Source: Wolfiporia cocos
Taxonomy: Eukaryota > Basidiomycota > Agaricomycetes > Polyporales > Phaeolaceae
Assembly (NCBI GenBank): GCA_029448655.1
Contig: JACCLO010000008.1
Span: 2,294,001 to 2,358,000 of the forward strand
DNA: 64,000 nt
Direction of reading: 5' to 3'
Of the stretch, positions 46,986-58,400 are shown piece by piece. Positions within the stretch are counted from its first letter, which is position 1, and each line of letters begins with the position of its first letter. The position numbers were made by a program, and so were the translations under genes. A model generated the notes under the pieces. The model ran no database searches, had not been told where the DNA came from, and saw only the letters and a list, made by a program, of their open reading frames with translations.

Positions 46986-49517
46986 ATGGCGCGTACCAAA
47001 GGACTCTCACGTACCGCGCACACGTCTGTAGGCCAGGGGTTGGATCGGAGTTCAGCCGACAAAAACTTAAAACAACGTGACCTCTTTCTAGAGAGACAGA
47101 AGGTTAAGGAGAGGAACGAGATGAGGTCTGCAGGTATGTTGGGCATTACCTATTCTAGTGCATTTTGTAATAATGACGATCTCAGGCTTAAGCCGGCAAT
47201 CTTTGGGCATCCTTGCCGAAATCCGTGGCGATCAAGTACCCATTAAGGCTCCAACCATATAATGTATATACCATGTATACATGGTTTTATATATATACTA
47301 TATACATGTATTTACACATGGCCGAGTACATGGTATATACATGGTATATTATATGGTATATGGTTGTTGTGAATGCATTCATATTAGATCCTCAATTGTT
47401 GTCTTGAATATGTACTTGAGCTACATACATATAATGTGTCTTGCAGATTGTATGGTGCAGTAGCAATATGAGATTTGGACAATCTGTTGGCTGCTGTGCA
47501 AATGCAAAGATGTTAAGTCATAATTCACATGCTGTCACAGATCTGGGACATATAGCATCTTTTTGCACATTTATAGCACTTTATCTGGCCTTTCTACAGC
47601 CTCTACGAAGTTATCCGGGACTTATCCCACAATGCTGCACCTGCCGAGGTTATCTAACGGAAACCCTTCGCCGAATAGGCGTTATCTTACACATGACCTA
47701 TAGCTCCAGTCTAGCCGCAAGGCCCAGCCTAGCTACGTCATCATATGTCATAGAGTCTAGAGTCCACATGTCGACCAGGCTCTCTACGTCAGCGAGCACC
47801 ACTCGCATAATAATGGCAACATGGCACAACAGCTGACTAAGCTCCGTGTCCCTTCAGTCCATCAAGCTGAGAAGCCTACCGACCATCATGCATCACTGGC
47901 ACTTCCTAAGCTCCATGCTTCCATCACTGGTCCCATGCAACCTCCGGGCTTCTAGTCCCGGCTCTACACAACCTCCGTGCTTCCATTGCCGGCGTTGCCC
48001 AATCTCTGAGCTAGCTGTGAGGCCTCGCTCCCACATCACCACCGGTCTGTCCATAACACCGGTTTATGACATCACACTTGGCCTTCTCGGCCTGAGTCAT
48101 CAAGGGCCTGGTGAATAGCCATAGTCCCTCACCTTACCAGATCACCGGTCAACCATATACCCGGGCTGCGCCCGTATTCACATGCCTAACTGGAAGGTGG
48201 CACCACCGCTCTCTCATTTACCATTGGCTCAGCCATTACCGGCCTTGGACGGCCATTGTAGAGTAGCACTTAGCTGTATATGCTGTTAGGGCGCACATAC
48301 ACTCCTTTAGGGCAGGCTAACTAGTTAGTAGTAGACACCTTACCCTGTACATTTTGAGACCAAGGCTAGACGCCTTGATATCTTAGTTCTATTCTTCTTG
48401 GCTTGCACCGTAGAAGCACCTCTCACCCCTGCTGTGCTTGATTATCCCCTCTACCAACTCGCCTATTACCTCAAGGCTTAGTCTGGTGAGTCCCACAGGA
48501 TAGTCTGTGTCACATGCTCTGTTTACCCTCTCATTTGGTGCAGGTAAGATCAGATTTGTGTTTATGTTATATATCATCCCACATAGTGATTGCATCATGC
48601 ATTAGACTCATGCATAAAAGTATGCCATCATCTCACACATTGTGCACAATTCCTAAGCCATTCCAGCTACTAGTGTGGCTGTTGGACACTGAACACCAAT
48701 TTATTCCTTGCATCAGCCAAGTGCTGATACCTGCAGCATGTCATTGAAGGAGGAGACAATCTCCATAGCCATATGGGCAAGGCAGTGGCCATGCTGAGAT
48801 GTCTAAAGAATCAACCATTTGAAAACCATGTAAACCATGTATATACCATGTATATACCATGTATATACCATATACCATATATTTACTGATTTTCTGTACA
48901 TGTATATTATATGGTTGGAGCCTTAGTACCCATGGACGTTGAAGACGCCGAGCCAGCCGGGGTGTTCTCAGAGGCTGTTGGCAACGATGACGATGAATGG
49001 GAAACCATCCCTGAGGATCTGCGTATGAACGAAGATTTCATGCACGCACTACGAGATATTACACATTCGAGGTATGTCGTATGACACTTTTATAGCTGCT
49101 GCTGCTAAATATCATATGCGCAGTTTTCGTAGAAGAAAGGACGCACGTACCTGGCGCCAGCGTATACAACACATGGACGAGAATTGGCGTGTGGTACTTC
49201 CAGAACTTGCGGCAGCGTATACCCACTGGCGCTACGCAGATCGTACAGAGGAGCCTGCGTCTGACACACTGGCGACAACATTCGACATTTCTGCGTTCGA
49301 TATCTTTAGTCTTACAACCTCTGTTACTGTCCGACGCGCTTCAAGTATGCGATCAAACGCTGAGGCTATAGTAATGCACGGATATCTCGGTACCACGCCG
49401 ATCAATCCAACCGTCGCCATCTCGTTAAAATCACTTGAGTTCCTATATTCAATTCGACTATTCAAAGCATCGTTCAGCATAGAAGCCTTCTGCAAGTTGA
49501 TGTGTTACTTGTATAAG
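46986..49517 (+). pseudogene. KDZ-type transposase, 5' part only, split by an insertion
   Basis: Starts MARTKGLSRTAHTSVGQGLD. Exons 46986-47133, then 47186-47243 continuing at 48934-49071 once the inserted element is set aside, then 49124-49517: 246 codons in perfect phase. The block RTWRQRIQHMDENW, DISAFDIFSLTTSVTVRR, VMHGYLGTTPINPTVAISLK and FKASFSIEAFCKLMCYLYK matches the N-terminal region of basidiomycete KDZ transposases, just ahead of where their Cys-rich CxC region begins. The gene stops at a splice donor (GTACAT, 49518) 27 nt before repeat B, so the catalytic part is gone. Confidence 0.75.
47244..48925. mobile_element. Non-autonomous TIR element, 8 bp target duplication
   Basis: 1,682 bp with perfect 20 bp terminal inverted repeats, TAAGGCTCCAACCATATAAT at the left and its exact reverse complement at the right. 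It is flanked by the direct repeat GTACCCAT (47236-47243 and 48926-48933). Subterminal regions at both ends are arrays of ATACCATGTATATACCATG-like words. No transposase is encoded. The 8 bp duplication fits hAT- or KDZ-type enzymes. Confidence 0.9.
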
Positions 49518-49545
49518 GTACATTAGCTCATACACTATGTTGCCG

Positions 49546-50520
49546 CGTCTGGGAGGTTACGCAACCTCCTCGTGATCGTCGTAACCGTGCGCGTGGTGGT
49601 AATGAAGTCTCCATCTTCCGTGACTAGCACCGATTCAGCGACCACCGGCTGCAGCGCACCATGAGAACGGTGTACAGCTTCTGCATCTGCTTGTGTGACT
49701 GGGGTGGTTTCCGCAGTCGGTGGTGCAAAGAAAATTTTTCATGATTGAGCTGGATGTCCCTCTGGAATGAGGGTGCTGATTTGCAACTGTCAATTTGAGC
49801 AGATAAGCAGAGGCTCGAGGTCACAACATTCTGAAGCTGTGAGCAACCTACTACTCCTGGCGTCACATTTCCCCAATTTGAATGGAATAGCACAAGGCGT
49901 GTGGCAGGCCAAACAATGCTAGTAGGCAGCGTGTACTCAGTTTCTGCGCATGCGTATGGCCTCACTAACCGTATGGTCTCACCACAGTCGTCCATCTGAA
50001 TGCGTTCGATATCCCAGAGCATAGGATACTGTGTGGCCACTATCTGTTCGTAGTCCGCCAGACTACGCACTGAGAGATACAATGGACCATTTGGTGCCTG
50101 CCACATGCTCTGGATCGCATAGCCCTTGCTCTTGGGAATGAACTTCCACAGCTGCGTATCCAGCAATGAGCGCCAGTCTGACAACAGCCATCCAGTGCGT
50201 CACGCTGCACACCTGCTTTAAGGACAGTGCATCCGTGTCCGGGGGACGACAACTGAGTGTGAACGCTTCGGTCTGCTTTCCATCGAGAGTGATGACAGCT
50301 CCACTGTAAGCATTTGCGAGAATACAGATACCACCAGCGAACGTAGAACGCAGATCGGTGGCCAGGTTCTGCGGTTGCATCTCAGTAGAACTGTGCAGGA
50401 CAAGGAGGGTTGGGCGATCGAGTTGGTTGACCTCAATGATATGATATTTGACCTCCTTCGGATATGAGCGCGGGTCAATCCAGAGCACACCTACTGACAT
50501 AGACCAGACGCTGTACGCAT
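49546..50520 (-). pseudogene. Copy B of the uncharacterised segment gene
   Basis: The same three blocks as in copy A are visible (PKEVKYHIIEVNQLDRPTLL; DWRSLLDTQLWKFIPKSKGY; TEDGDFITTTRTVTTITRRL). The last exon has an in-frame TGA near 49740 and is cut at the repeat edge, losing the C-terminal 18 codons of copy A. It is therefore a decayed duplicate. Confidence 0.55.
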
Positions 50521-50756
50521 GTGTGCCAAACACGTGTAAAAGGCCAGGGCCACACCGATTCCCGCTGCGATACAAGGCATCTTGAAATGTTGCAGATCGC
50601 AGATCGCAGGAGGTACTCCTTGGCACAGCGTGACAGTCCATGATCAATGTCACAATGAGCCAATTGAGCCACACAGCCAGCCATTCAAATATTCACGCTC
50701 TTCATGAGACTCATCTCTCAAAGAGATGACTCACATATCAATCAATTCTGGCTAGT

Positions 50757-51229
50757 GTGCTGCTGTTAGATAATGAGGTATCTCACGATTCTCAACATGT
50801 CTCCCAGCGCGCTTATGGCGCCTGCGTTGCGATCGCGCGGACACTCGAGGAGAGGTGCGACATGCGTGAGCAGATTCGCGATCGTCCACAGCGGCCCACC
50901 GCGCGCCGCAGAGATCCTCTCACCAGGACATCCATGTCCTCTGCAACTCGTCGCCTCAGCAGTATAGCGTCTCATGTAGGAAGAATGGCCCGCCCTAAAG
51001 CCGTCATGGCACGCCATCTTCGAGAGGAGGTTATGCGCCTTTTTGATCGGCCTGACTTGGGTCGCTGTGAGCCTCCGTTGGATGTCATTAAAGCCTCTTC
51101 TACTGAGCTTCCATTATGATCGGACGATCCAACACGGCCAAAGATGGATGTGGAGGACGCGGATGAGAGCCAGCAAGGAGACGGAGAGGAGGAAGACGAG
51201 GACGAGGACGAGGACGAAGAGATGCAGTG
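50757..51229 (+). pseudogene. Acidic-tail gene, copy B
   Basis: Plus-strand frame RPKAVMARHLREEVMRLFDR, then GRCEPPLDVIKASSTELPL, is followed by a TGA. The same frame then continues to a long Glu/Asp tail ending EEMQ and a stop near 51229. Copy A has a sense codon at the TGA position but a damaged tail, so each copy is broken differently. Function unknown. Confidence 0.45.
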
Positions 51230-51289
51230 ATCAGTTGAGATATACCTAATTAGGCCTAGTTGATAAGGATGTTGGACCGTTGTCAAGAC

Positions 51290-51763
51290 TGGCCGGAGAG
51301 ATACCGCAACTCCCAATGCCAGGTTGCAGAGGAAGTCGGGCCTGATGCCCTCGTATAGTCTGATTGGCACACAATGAACTTTACATGAAGCCCGAGACAG
51401 TACAATATTGAGCGATTGACGACTGTAGGCATGATCGCCACGTACGGGGTCTCGCAGCACAAACTCGCGCGGAAGAGAGGGGCGTCCTAGTACGAGCGCA
51501 TAGCGGCATCCAGCCTCATCGTGCTGTACGAGGAGGATGGATGACGTTGTGGGCTCGGTGGGCGCGCCCTGCATAGCGCGATCGATGGGGCGGCGTCCGC
51601 TGAGTGTGCCCAACGCATGTGGGTCTGAGCGCGAGAGCCGGGTCCACGGCTTGGCCGGTTCCGAGGATGGTGGGAGCTGAGGTGCACGATGCTGCTGCTT
51701 GATGACGATTCGCAAGACTGATGATGAGATAAAAGACCCGTGGACGACGAGCGCAGTGCGCAC
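51290..51763 (-). CDS. Unrecognised gene fragment next to repeat B
   Basis: Open minus-strand frame with protein-like character (SSILLVQHDEAGCRYALVLG, SLNIVLSRASCKVHCVPIRL) that runs into repeat B at 51282, where coding character ends. It may be the 5' part of a gene truncated by the duplication. No family match and an uncertain start. Confidence 0.3.
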
Positions 51764-52213
51764 GCAGGATCTTCGGGAGAAATAGCAGTCCAGCGCATCG
51801 TGTAGAAGAGCGCTGCAGCGTTTGGGGTGGCTCGCAAATAGCGAAATGCGGAGTGGGTGTCCTGGGAACAGAGCGCAATGGCGGACGCACGATTGGGCGC
51901 GAAAGGGTTACGTCGACTCTGACGTCGCCGTGGGATGCGCAAGTGCTGCGGAGGACAGCCCCGTCGATCAGCGCAGCAGGCGGGCGCACGCGGGTCGCCA
52001 TGCTCACCGTCGACGCCCCGCGCAGCATCCTCGCCGGCGCCGCGCGTGACGTCAACCGAGACGAGCGCAGAGCTCGTCGTCGTCGCCCCCAGCAGGCGCC
52101 CATGACATCAGCCCACGTGGCTGTGGAGCAGCCGGGACAGGCAACCTGCCACAGCGCCTGCTCCCTCGACTTCACTCCGCCGCCGTCCTGCAGCCAGCAG
52201 CAGTCGCGCGACG
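51764..52213. other. Upstream region of the RRM gene
   Basis: GC-rich presumed promoter and 5' UTR of the plus-strand gene. No supported gene. Confidence 0.4.
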
Positions 52214-53786
52214 ATGCATGTCCACGTCCGCCCGCCCTCCCCGCTCCCCGCCCTGCGCTCCCCGCTCATGACGACGACGATGCAGCTCGACACGTCCGCC
52301 GCCGTCCCCCGCGCGTCCTCCGCCCCTGCCCCCGCCTTCCCCGCCCCGTCTCCCCGCCCCGCGCACTTCGCCCCGCCCCTCTCTCCGCGCCCCGCCCTCG
52401 CCCCGCCCGCGAACCACCTCGCCGGCGCGTCCAACCCGCTCCTCGTGTCCGCCGCCACCGCGGGCGCGCTCGCGCCAAGCTCGCTAACGGCCCACACATT
52501 GTCGTCGTCCGCGCTCCAGTCGAATCCGCTCTCGTCGGCGCTGCCGCCGGGCGCCCTGTCCCCGAGCATGCTTCCCGCGCCCGCGCACCCGCACGCGCCG
52601 CTGTCCGCGGCGCCGCCCGCCGCGGCGTCCGCACCCGCGACGACGACGACGACGCCCCCGAGCAACGATGACATCGAGGCCGTCATTCAGATGGCGATGG
52701 CCTCGTCCGCCACCTCGCCGGGCGCAGGCGCCGGCGCGCGCGACACGCGCATGCAGCTTTTCGTCGGGAACGTGAGTGTCTACTTTGTCTTCGTGCGTGC
52801 GAGGCCGGGGGCGGGGCGGGTAGGCGGCGGTCAGGTATCTGCCGCGAGCGTGCGCCGGCCGTCGTACTGCGCCGCTGGCCCGCCCGCCCGCCCCTCCCGT
52901 ATTTCTGCATGTATGCGCATGTTCGCCCGCTGACGAGCCATCTGTTGCATAACCGGCCCACCTGCTCTCGACGGCCCTGCGTTGCCCGCTCGTTTGACCA
53001 CCGTCGACCCCTCGCGTCCGCCGCCTCTCTCCGCTGGCCCGTCCGGCCTCGCCCGCTGGTAACATGCGCATACGCCTGCACACCGGACGCTCGTCTCGGC
53101 CTCCTGCACGTATCGCCTCGCTCGACCTTCCGGCGTTGCGCTGCGCCCCGCCCACCGCTTACTGCCATGTCGATCTCATCTGCCCTTTGCACCTCACCCG
53201 TCCCGACTCGCACCGTCCCATCCCAACTCCCAACTCCCAACTCCCAACTCTCACCGCCAACCGCCGCGGCGGCCGACAGCTCCCGTACCGCGTGCGGTGG
53301 CAGGACCTGAAGGACCTCTTCCGGCGCGCGGGCGCGGTGCTGCGCGCGGACGTCGCGCTGGGCCCGGACGGGCGCTCGCGTGGGCACGGCACGGTGCTCA
53401 TGGCGCGCGCGGAGGAGGGCGAGCGCGCGGTGGGGATGTTTCAGGTGAGTACAGGTGCGCTGTGGTGGTGCACGGGAGAGGAAGGTGCGAGAGGCGGATT
53501 TGGATGGTGCGAGTTAGCGAGGGTAGTGGGGGAGGGGTGGGTGGAAGGGGTATTGGGATTGGGATGGACAGGAATGGATGGGAGAGGCTGGGTTGGAGGT
53601 GGTCGGGAGGGTTGGAGGGAGAGAGGGGGAGGGAGAGAGAGGGTGGGTTTGGGGGATGGAGTGATGGTGGTGGCTGCTCCTGCCGCAGGATGCTGCGCAG
53701 TCAGAGGATAAAGGGACGGGGCAGGATGGACGCTGCGCGTGCCGTCGCTTGCCGTCCATCCACCTCGTCTCCGCAGCTGCTCCCTT

Positions 53787-53826
<40 letters not shown>

Positions 53827-56800
53827 ACTCGCACTCGATGGATTACGTCCTTTTATCTCTGTTGGAGGGACGCAGCTCGTAGGCGGACGCTGACCGACTC
53901 TCTCTCTCTCAGGGCTGGTGCTGGCAGGGCCGCGTGCTCGAAGTGCGCAAGGACCGTCTCGGCGAGGACGCGCTCGCAACCACAACCGCAAACGTGAATG
54001 TCAACGGAGCAGGCACGGGCTCGCCGCTGGGTACGTCGCCCCCTCTCCTCTCGCACGCACATCCATCGCTGACCGATTCCCCCTCTCCCCTCGTGCTTCC
54101 GGCCATTTGCACGCCCGTGCATCCCTCGCGCCTGCTCCCCCGCCCCGCACTTTGCACGGTGTCTGAATCGCGTTTGCGCACGCAGGTGCGTTCGCGCCCG
54201 CGCCCGCACAGCTCAGCCGGCTCGGCTCCGGCGTCGGCTCGCCGTTCGTGTTCGGCGCGTCAGGCCTAGGTGCGTCCCTTGCCTCTGCTCCCTCGCTGGA
54301 TGGGCCGGCCGCTGACCTGCTGCGTTGTGCGTTGTGCGTTGTGCGTTGTGTGTGTCTGTTCCCCCGGGATGCGTTCGCTCCTCGCCGCGTCCTCTCGCGG
54401 CAAACGCGTCCACTCTACTGGCGGCGCGGCGGCAGACGGAGAGGACCCGCTCGCGCCCGCTATGCTCTCGCGCCCCGGGACGGGCACGTCGGCGCTTGGC
54501 GCGTCGCTCGCGGGGAGTGGGCTCGGCTCGCCGCTCCCCATCGGCTCGTCGTTGGCTGCAGGCGCTGTCGGGTCGTCGCTTGCAGGCGGCGCTGTTGGCT
54601 CATCGTCGCTCTCTGGCACTGGCGGCGTCGCCGGCGTCTCGTCGCTCTCTGGCGCGTCGCGGCCGGGCACCGGCGCGGGCGCCGCTGGGAGCACGGGCGG
54701 CGGGGCGCCGAGTCGGAATTTGTTTGTGGGGAATGTGAGTGCTTCGTTTTTGGTCGCTGTTGCTTTCGGGATGGTGTTGGGGTGATTGGGCGGCGCACAG
54801 CGGCAGGTTGCCGTGTTGTTGGATGAGGTCGAGGGTGGCCTGCGCGAGGTTGTGGCAGATGTGGGCCTTGGGTGCAAGGACGAGATGGGTCCGGAAAGGA
54901 GTTCCGGCTGTTTCTTGGAGGCGGAGGGCTGGCGAGTATGACGCGCTCGAGGCTTCTGTCATGGAAGTGCCCGCTTCCATGCTCGTCTGCTCTTTGTCTT
55001 CCATCCATGGCTATGGCTGCGAGACGGCTGATCGCACCAGATCATGACCCACCGATGGGTGATAGCGATGATGATGCTGGCTTGTCGAGCTGGTGTTCAT
55101 GCAGGGATAAGGAATGGACAAGAGGTTGCTGCTGCGGTATGGCCGTGACGAATACTGTTGTCGTACTCACGCGTACGTAAATCGTACGCTTCGCGACACA
55201 AAAGGGCGGCAACGGGAAGATTCATGACCAAGCATGTCTGGCAGCCTCAGGGGTCTGGTAGGCCTTGTGACGGTCTCTGCAGCACGCACCGTGCGTGGGG
55301 GGGACTGGTGTCGCACCGATGATCGGTATATAACCACAAGTTTGTCGACATGATGATATTCTACGCAGCCGTTCTACACCCCGCGCGTCTCGCCGACGCA
55401 CCCGTTGCATTGCGCACGTCTCCGGCTGCCATTTCTGTCCTGCTCGTGCGGCTGCGCGTAGTGCATGTGCCCGTACGCGGCGCGGTCATCTGACCGCGTG
55501 TGGCGCATCTGGGGCGCGGATGCCCCCATTTGGTTGATCGCATTGTCTCCGTGCGCATCCCGATTCCCCTCAGTGGCGTCGGCTGCCTGTTTCGCTTCTT
55601 CGGTTCGCGAGAGCGACGCGAGCCTCGTTTCATTCCCGCGCCGGGGTCCTTTCTTGGTTCGCCGAATGCTGACCCACCGCGGCGTCGCAGCTCCCGTTTC
55701 ACATCCAGTGGCAGGACCTGAAGGACCTGTTCCGCCAAGCAGGCGGTGTCGCGCGGGCGGACGTCGCGCTCGGCGCAGACGGGCGCTCGCGCGGGTTTGG
55801 CACGGTCAGCTTCTCGAACGAGGCCGACGCGGAGCGCGCGGTGCGCATGTTCAACGGGTGCGTACACACGCCCGCCGACGGGCCCGGGGCGCACGCTCAA
55901 CCCTAATCTTGGCGCGCAGGTACGAGTACAACGGGCGCCCGCTCAAGGTGCACTTTGACAAGTTCTCCGCGCCGTCGGCGACCGCCGCGCTCGCGGTGCC
56001 GCCGCACCCTGCGTCGCAGCCGCACTCGCCCGCCGCGCTCTCGTTCGCGCAAGGGCCCGGGCTGACGCACCAGCACTCGTATCACGGGTACACGCAGACG
56101 CACCCGCTCGCGCTCGCGCACGCGACGTCCTTCGCGCAGCAGGTGCTCCAGCAGCAGCTGGAGTTGCAGCGCCAGCAGAGCCATAGTCAGGACGCGTTCC
56201 AGCACCGCGTGTATGACGACGTCCGCCTCTCGCCACATGATGCGGAGTATCTCTCGCAGCAGGTACAGCACCAACAAGCTCAGCAGCAGCAGCAGCAGCA
56301 GCGCCCGCAGTTCGAGCCGTATAGCGTGCCATGGCCGCTCGACTTCCTTGACTCGACGCCCGCGTCGCCGTATGATCCCTATCCGCCTGCGAGCGTGGGG
56401 AGATACGCTTCGATTATTGACCATTCGCATGCAGCACACCACGCGGAGGAGGCGCATGAGGGCAACCAGAGAGCGACTGCGGTCGAGGCGGCCGTGATGC
56501 AGGACCAGTCACGGATGGGCTCGCAGGCGCGGCACGAAACCAAGGGAGGAAAACCTAGACCCCCGCCAATTGCAACCACACCGACTTTGTCGGTGAACAG
56601 CCAAGACTCGAACCAAAGTCAGAATCAAACCCAAGGCCAAACCCAAACCCCGAATCAGGGTCAAAGCCAGAGCCACACGCCGGGCTCAGGACAGAGCCAG
56701 AGCCACCCCGCCCACCCCGGTCCAATCACGATCCCACCACCCCCGGCCGTCTCTGCGTTCCCCGTTCCGCCCTCACACGCGCTCTCGCCGCAGTATTACT

Positions 56801-57840
56801 CTCCTGTCGTGCAGAGCCCGATGCACCACCCCGCACTCATGGGCATGAACATGGGTGTAGCGATGACCCCGCACGGGCTCCCGCCCATCACGCCCAGCAT
56901 GCCGAGCTTCACCTTCCTCCCGCAGCCGTCGCCGCTTGTTCCCGCACCGGACGGCAGCTCGAACAACCCCACCAGCGCCACGCATGGCCCTGCGCCGTCG
57001 CATGCCTACGCGATGCTGCACGGGCACGGGCACGGACATGCGATGTCGCCGTTCACGCCGTTCTCTCCGGGCGTGACGATGTCCCCTGGAGCGTTCTGGG
57101 GCCACCCCGGCAGCGGCGCGGTGAACCCGCTGATCAACCCCGCCGTGGGTGCGCCCGTGCACGCAGGCAGCCCTGGCGGGTACTACTGGCCACGCGCAAG
57201 CGAGGAGTCGCAGGGATACTTCCCGCCCGTGCCGGTGTCGATGGCGATGGCGCAGGGAAACGCGCAAGCAGCCGCGCCAGGGCAGGAGGGGTACTTCCCC
57301 GTCGTGCCGTCAGGCGGGGGCGGTCCGATGAGCACGGGTACCACGCGCCCGAGCGGGCTCGCCAACGAGCTGCGGAGAGGCGACAGCCACGGCAGCCAGG
57401 AGGGCACGAGCGTCGGCGGGGACGTGGACGAGCGCGCGCGCACGGAGCAGCCGCGCTCAAAGTCGTCGAACAGCGAGGCGACGACGGGCACCGGCACCGG
57501 CACGTGGACGGAGGCGGAGGCGAGCCCGCGCCCGGCGAGCTCGCAGGCGACGTCGTGGCACACGGACGGCGAGCGCGAGCGCGCGGAGCCCGGCTTGCAG
57601 GAGCTCACGAACGGCATAGACGCGCTTGCTGTGGCGGATGGGGACGGCGCGGCCGTGCCGGAGAGCGGAAGTGGCAAGCCAAGGGCGTACTCGGCGGATT
57701 GCTCGCCGCCGCAAAGCACGCCTGCCCAATTGCAGCGAGCCGACTCTGACCCCGCGCGACGGACTGTGCCGGATGCTGATGCAAGTGCCGGAAGAATCGG
57801 GCTGGGCATCGACATGCCCTCGGCCGACCGTTCGACATGA
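52214..57840 (+). CDS. Two-RRM RNA-binding protein, Gbp2/Hrb1-like
   Basis: Start at 52268 (MTTTMQLD, 1,085 residues) or the in-frame 52214. Exons: to 52771, 53280-53444, 53913-54030, 54186-54269, 54436-54734, 55691-55857 and 55920-57840. RRM1: MQLFVGN / LPYRVRWQDLKDLFRRAGAV ... GMFQ / GWCWQGRVLEVRKDR. RRM2: NLFVGN / LPFHIQWQDLKDLFRQAGGV ... GRSRGFGTVSF ... YEYNGRPLKVHFDKF. The WQDLKDxxRxAG signature is typical of Gbp2/Hrb1 and hnRNP M-like proteins, which bind mRNA during splicing surveillance and export. An Ala/Pro/Ser-rich N-terminus, a Ser/Gly linker and a long Gln/His/Pro-rich C-terminus are low complexity. Three introns are long for this genome (508, 468 and 956 nt). Confidence 0.88.
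53791..53823. repeat. TC dinucleotide microsatellite
   Basis: About 16 TC repeats inside the second intron of the RRM gene, with another short TC run just before the acceptor at 53912, where it serves as the polypyrimidine tract. Confidence 0.9.
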
Positions 57841-58400
57841 GTTATCTTTTGGGATGTAGAAGCTGATGAAGAGGATACGGTCAAAATGTTTCATATGGTG
57901 GGTTGACGCGGGTGAATGTGGCAAAATCGGTCTATCATACTATTCTGCAGCAACTACCTACACTATATCTTACGGCACATACATCGTTACCCGTTCAATT
58001 GTTACCCTGCATGGAGACGTCGGACCCTGGTAATTATGGGCATCTTGTCGTGGCGGATCTGGGTGCGAGATCGATGTACATACATCTCATGTCTGTTTCT
58101 CTGCTCGTTTATCTATTCTCTATTTCTCCCCTCCTCTTGCAGAGTGCACTTTGAGATGCAACGTGCATCAGCATATGAGTTCAACGCGTTGAGCCTAGCA
58201 AGCTGGAGATGACAACAGGTCTGCGTCTCTGTTTTGTCAACATGATCAAATATACAACGAGCGTAGATAATATTATAATGAGATAGGCAATAACTATAGG
58301 CACATTATATAGCTGTAGGTAATTTTTGGGAAAAGGATTGGCACACTGTACTAGCGAGTGTGTCTATACAGTAATGTTAAAATCTTGTCTGAAAAACAGC
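57841..58400. other. Convergent intergenic region
   Basis: AT-rich 3' flanks of the RRM gene (plus) and the adenylating enzyme (minus). No gene seen. Confidence 0.5.

Larger units (their letters stand above)
49545..51282. repeat. Direct repeat copy B
   Basis: About 1.74 kb, direct repeat of 40054-41392 and the longer version. It joins the KDZ remnant at its left edge and unrelated minus-strand sequence at 51283. Confidence 0.9.

Noticed and set aside
47244..48925. TA target duplication for the inserted element
   Set aside because: TA does flank a shorter repeat, but the longer exact GTACCCAT direct repeat on both sides and restoration of the exon frame fit an 8 bp duplication better.
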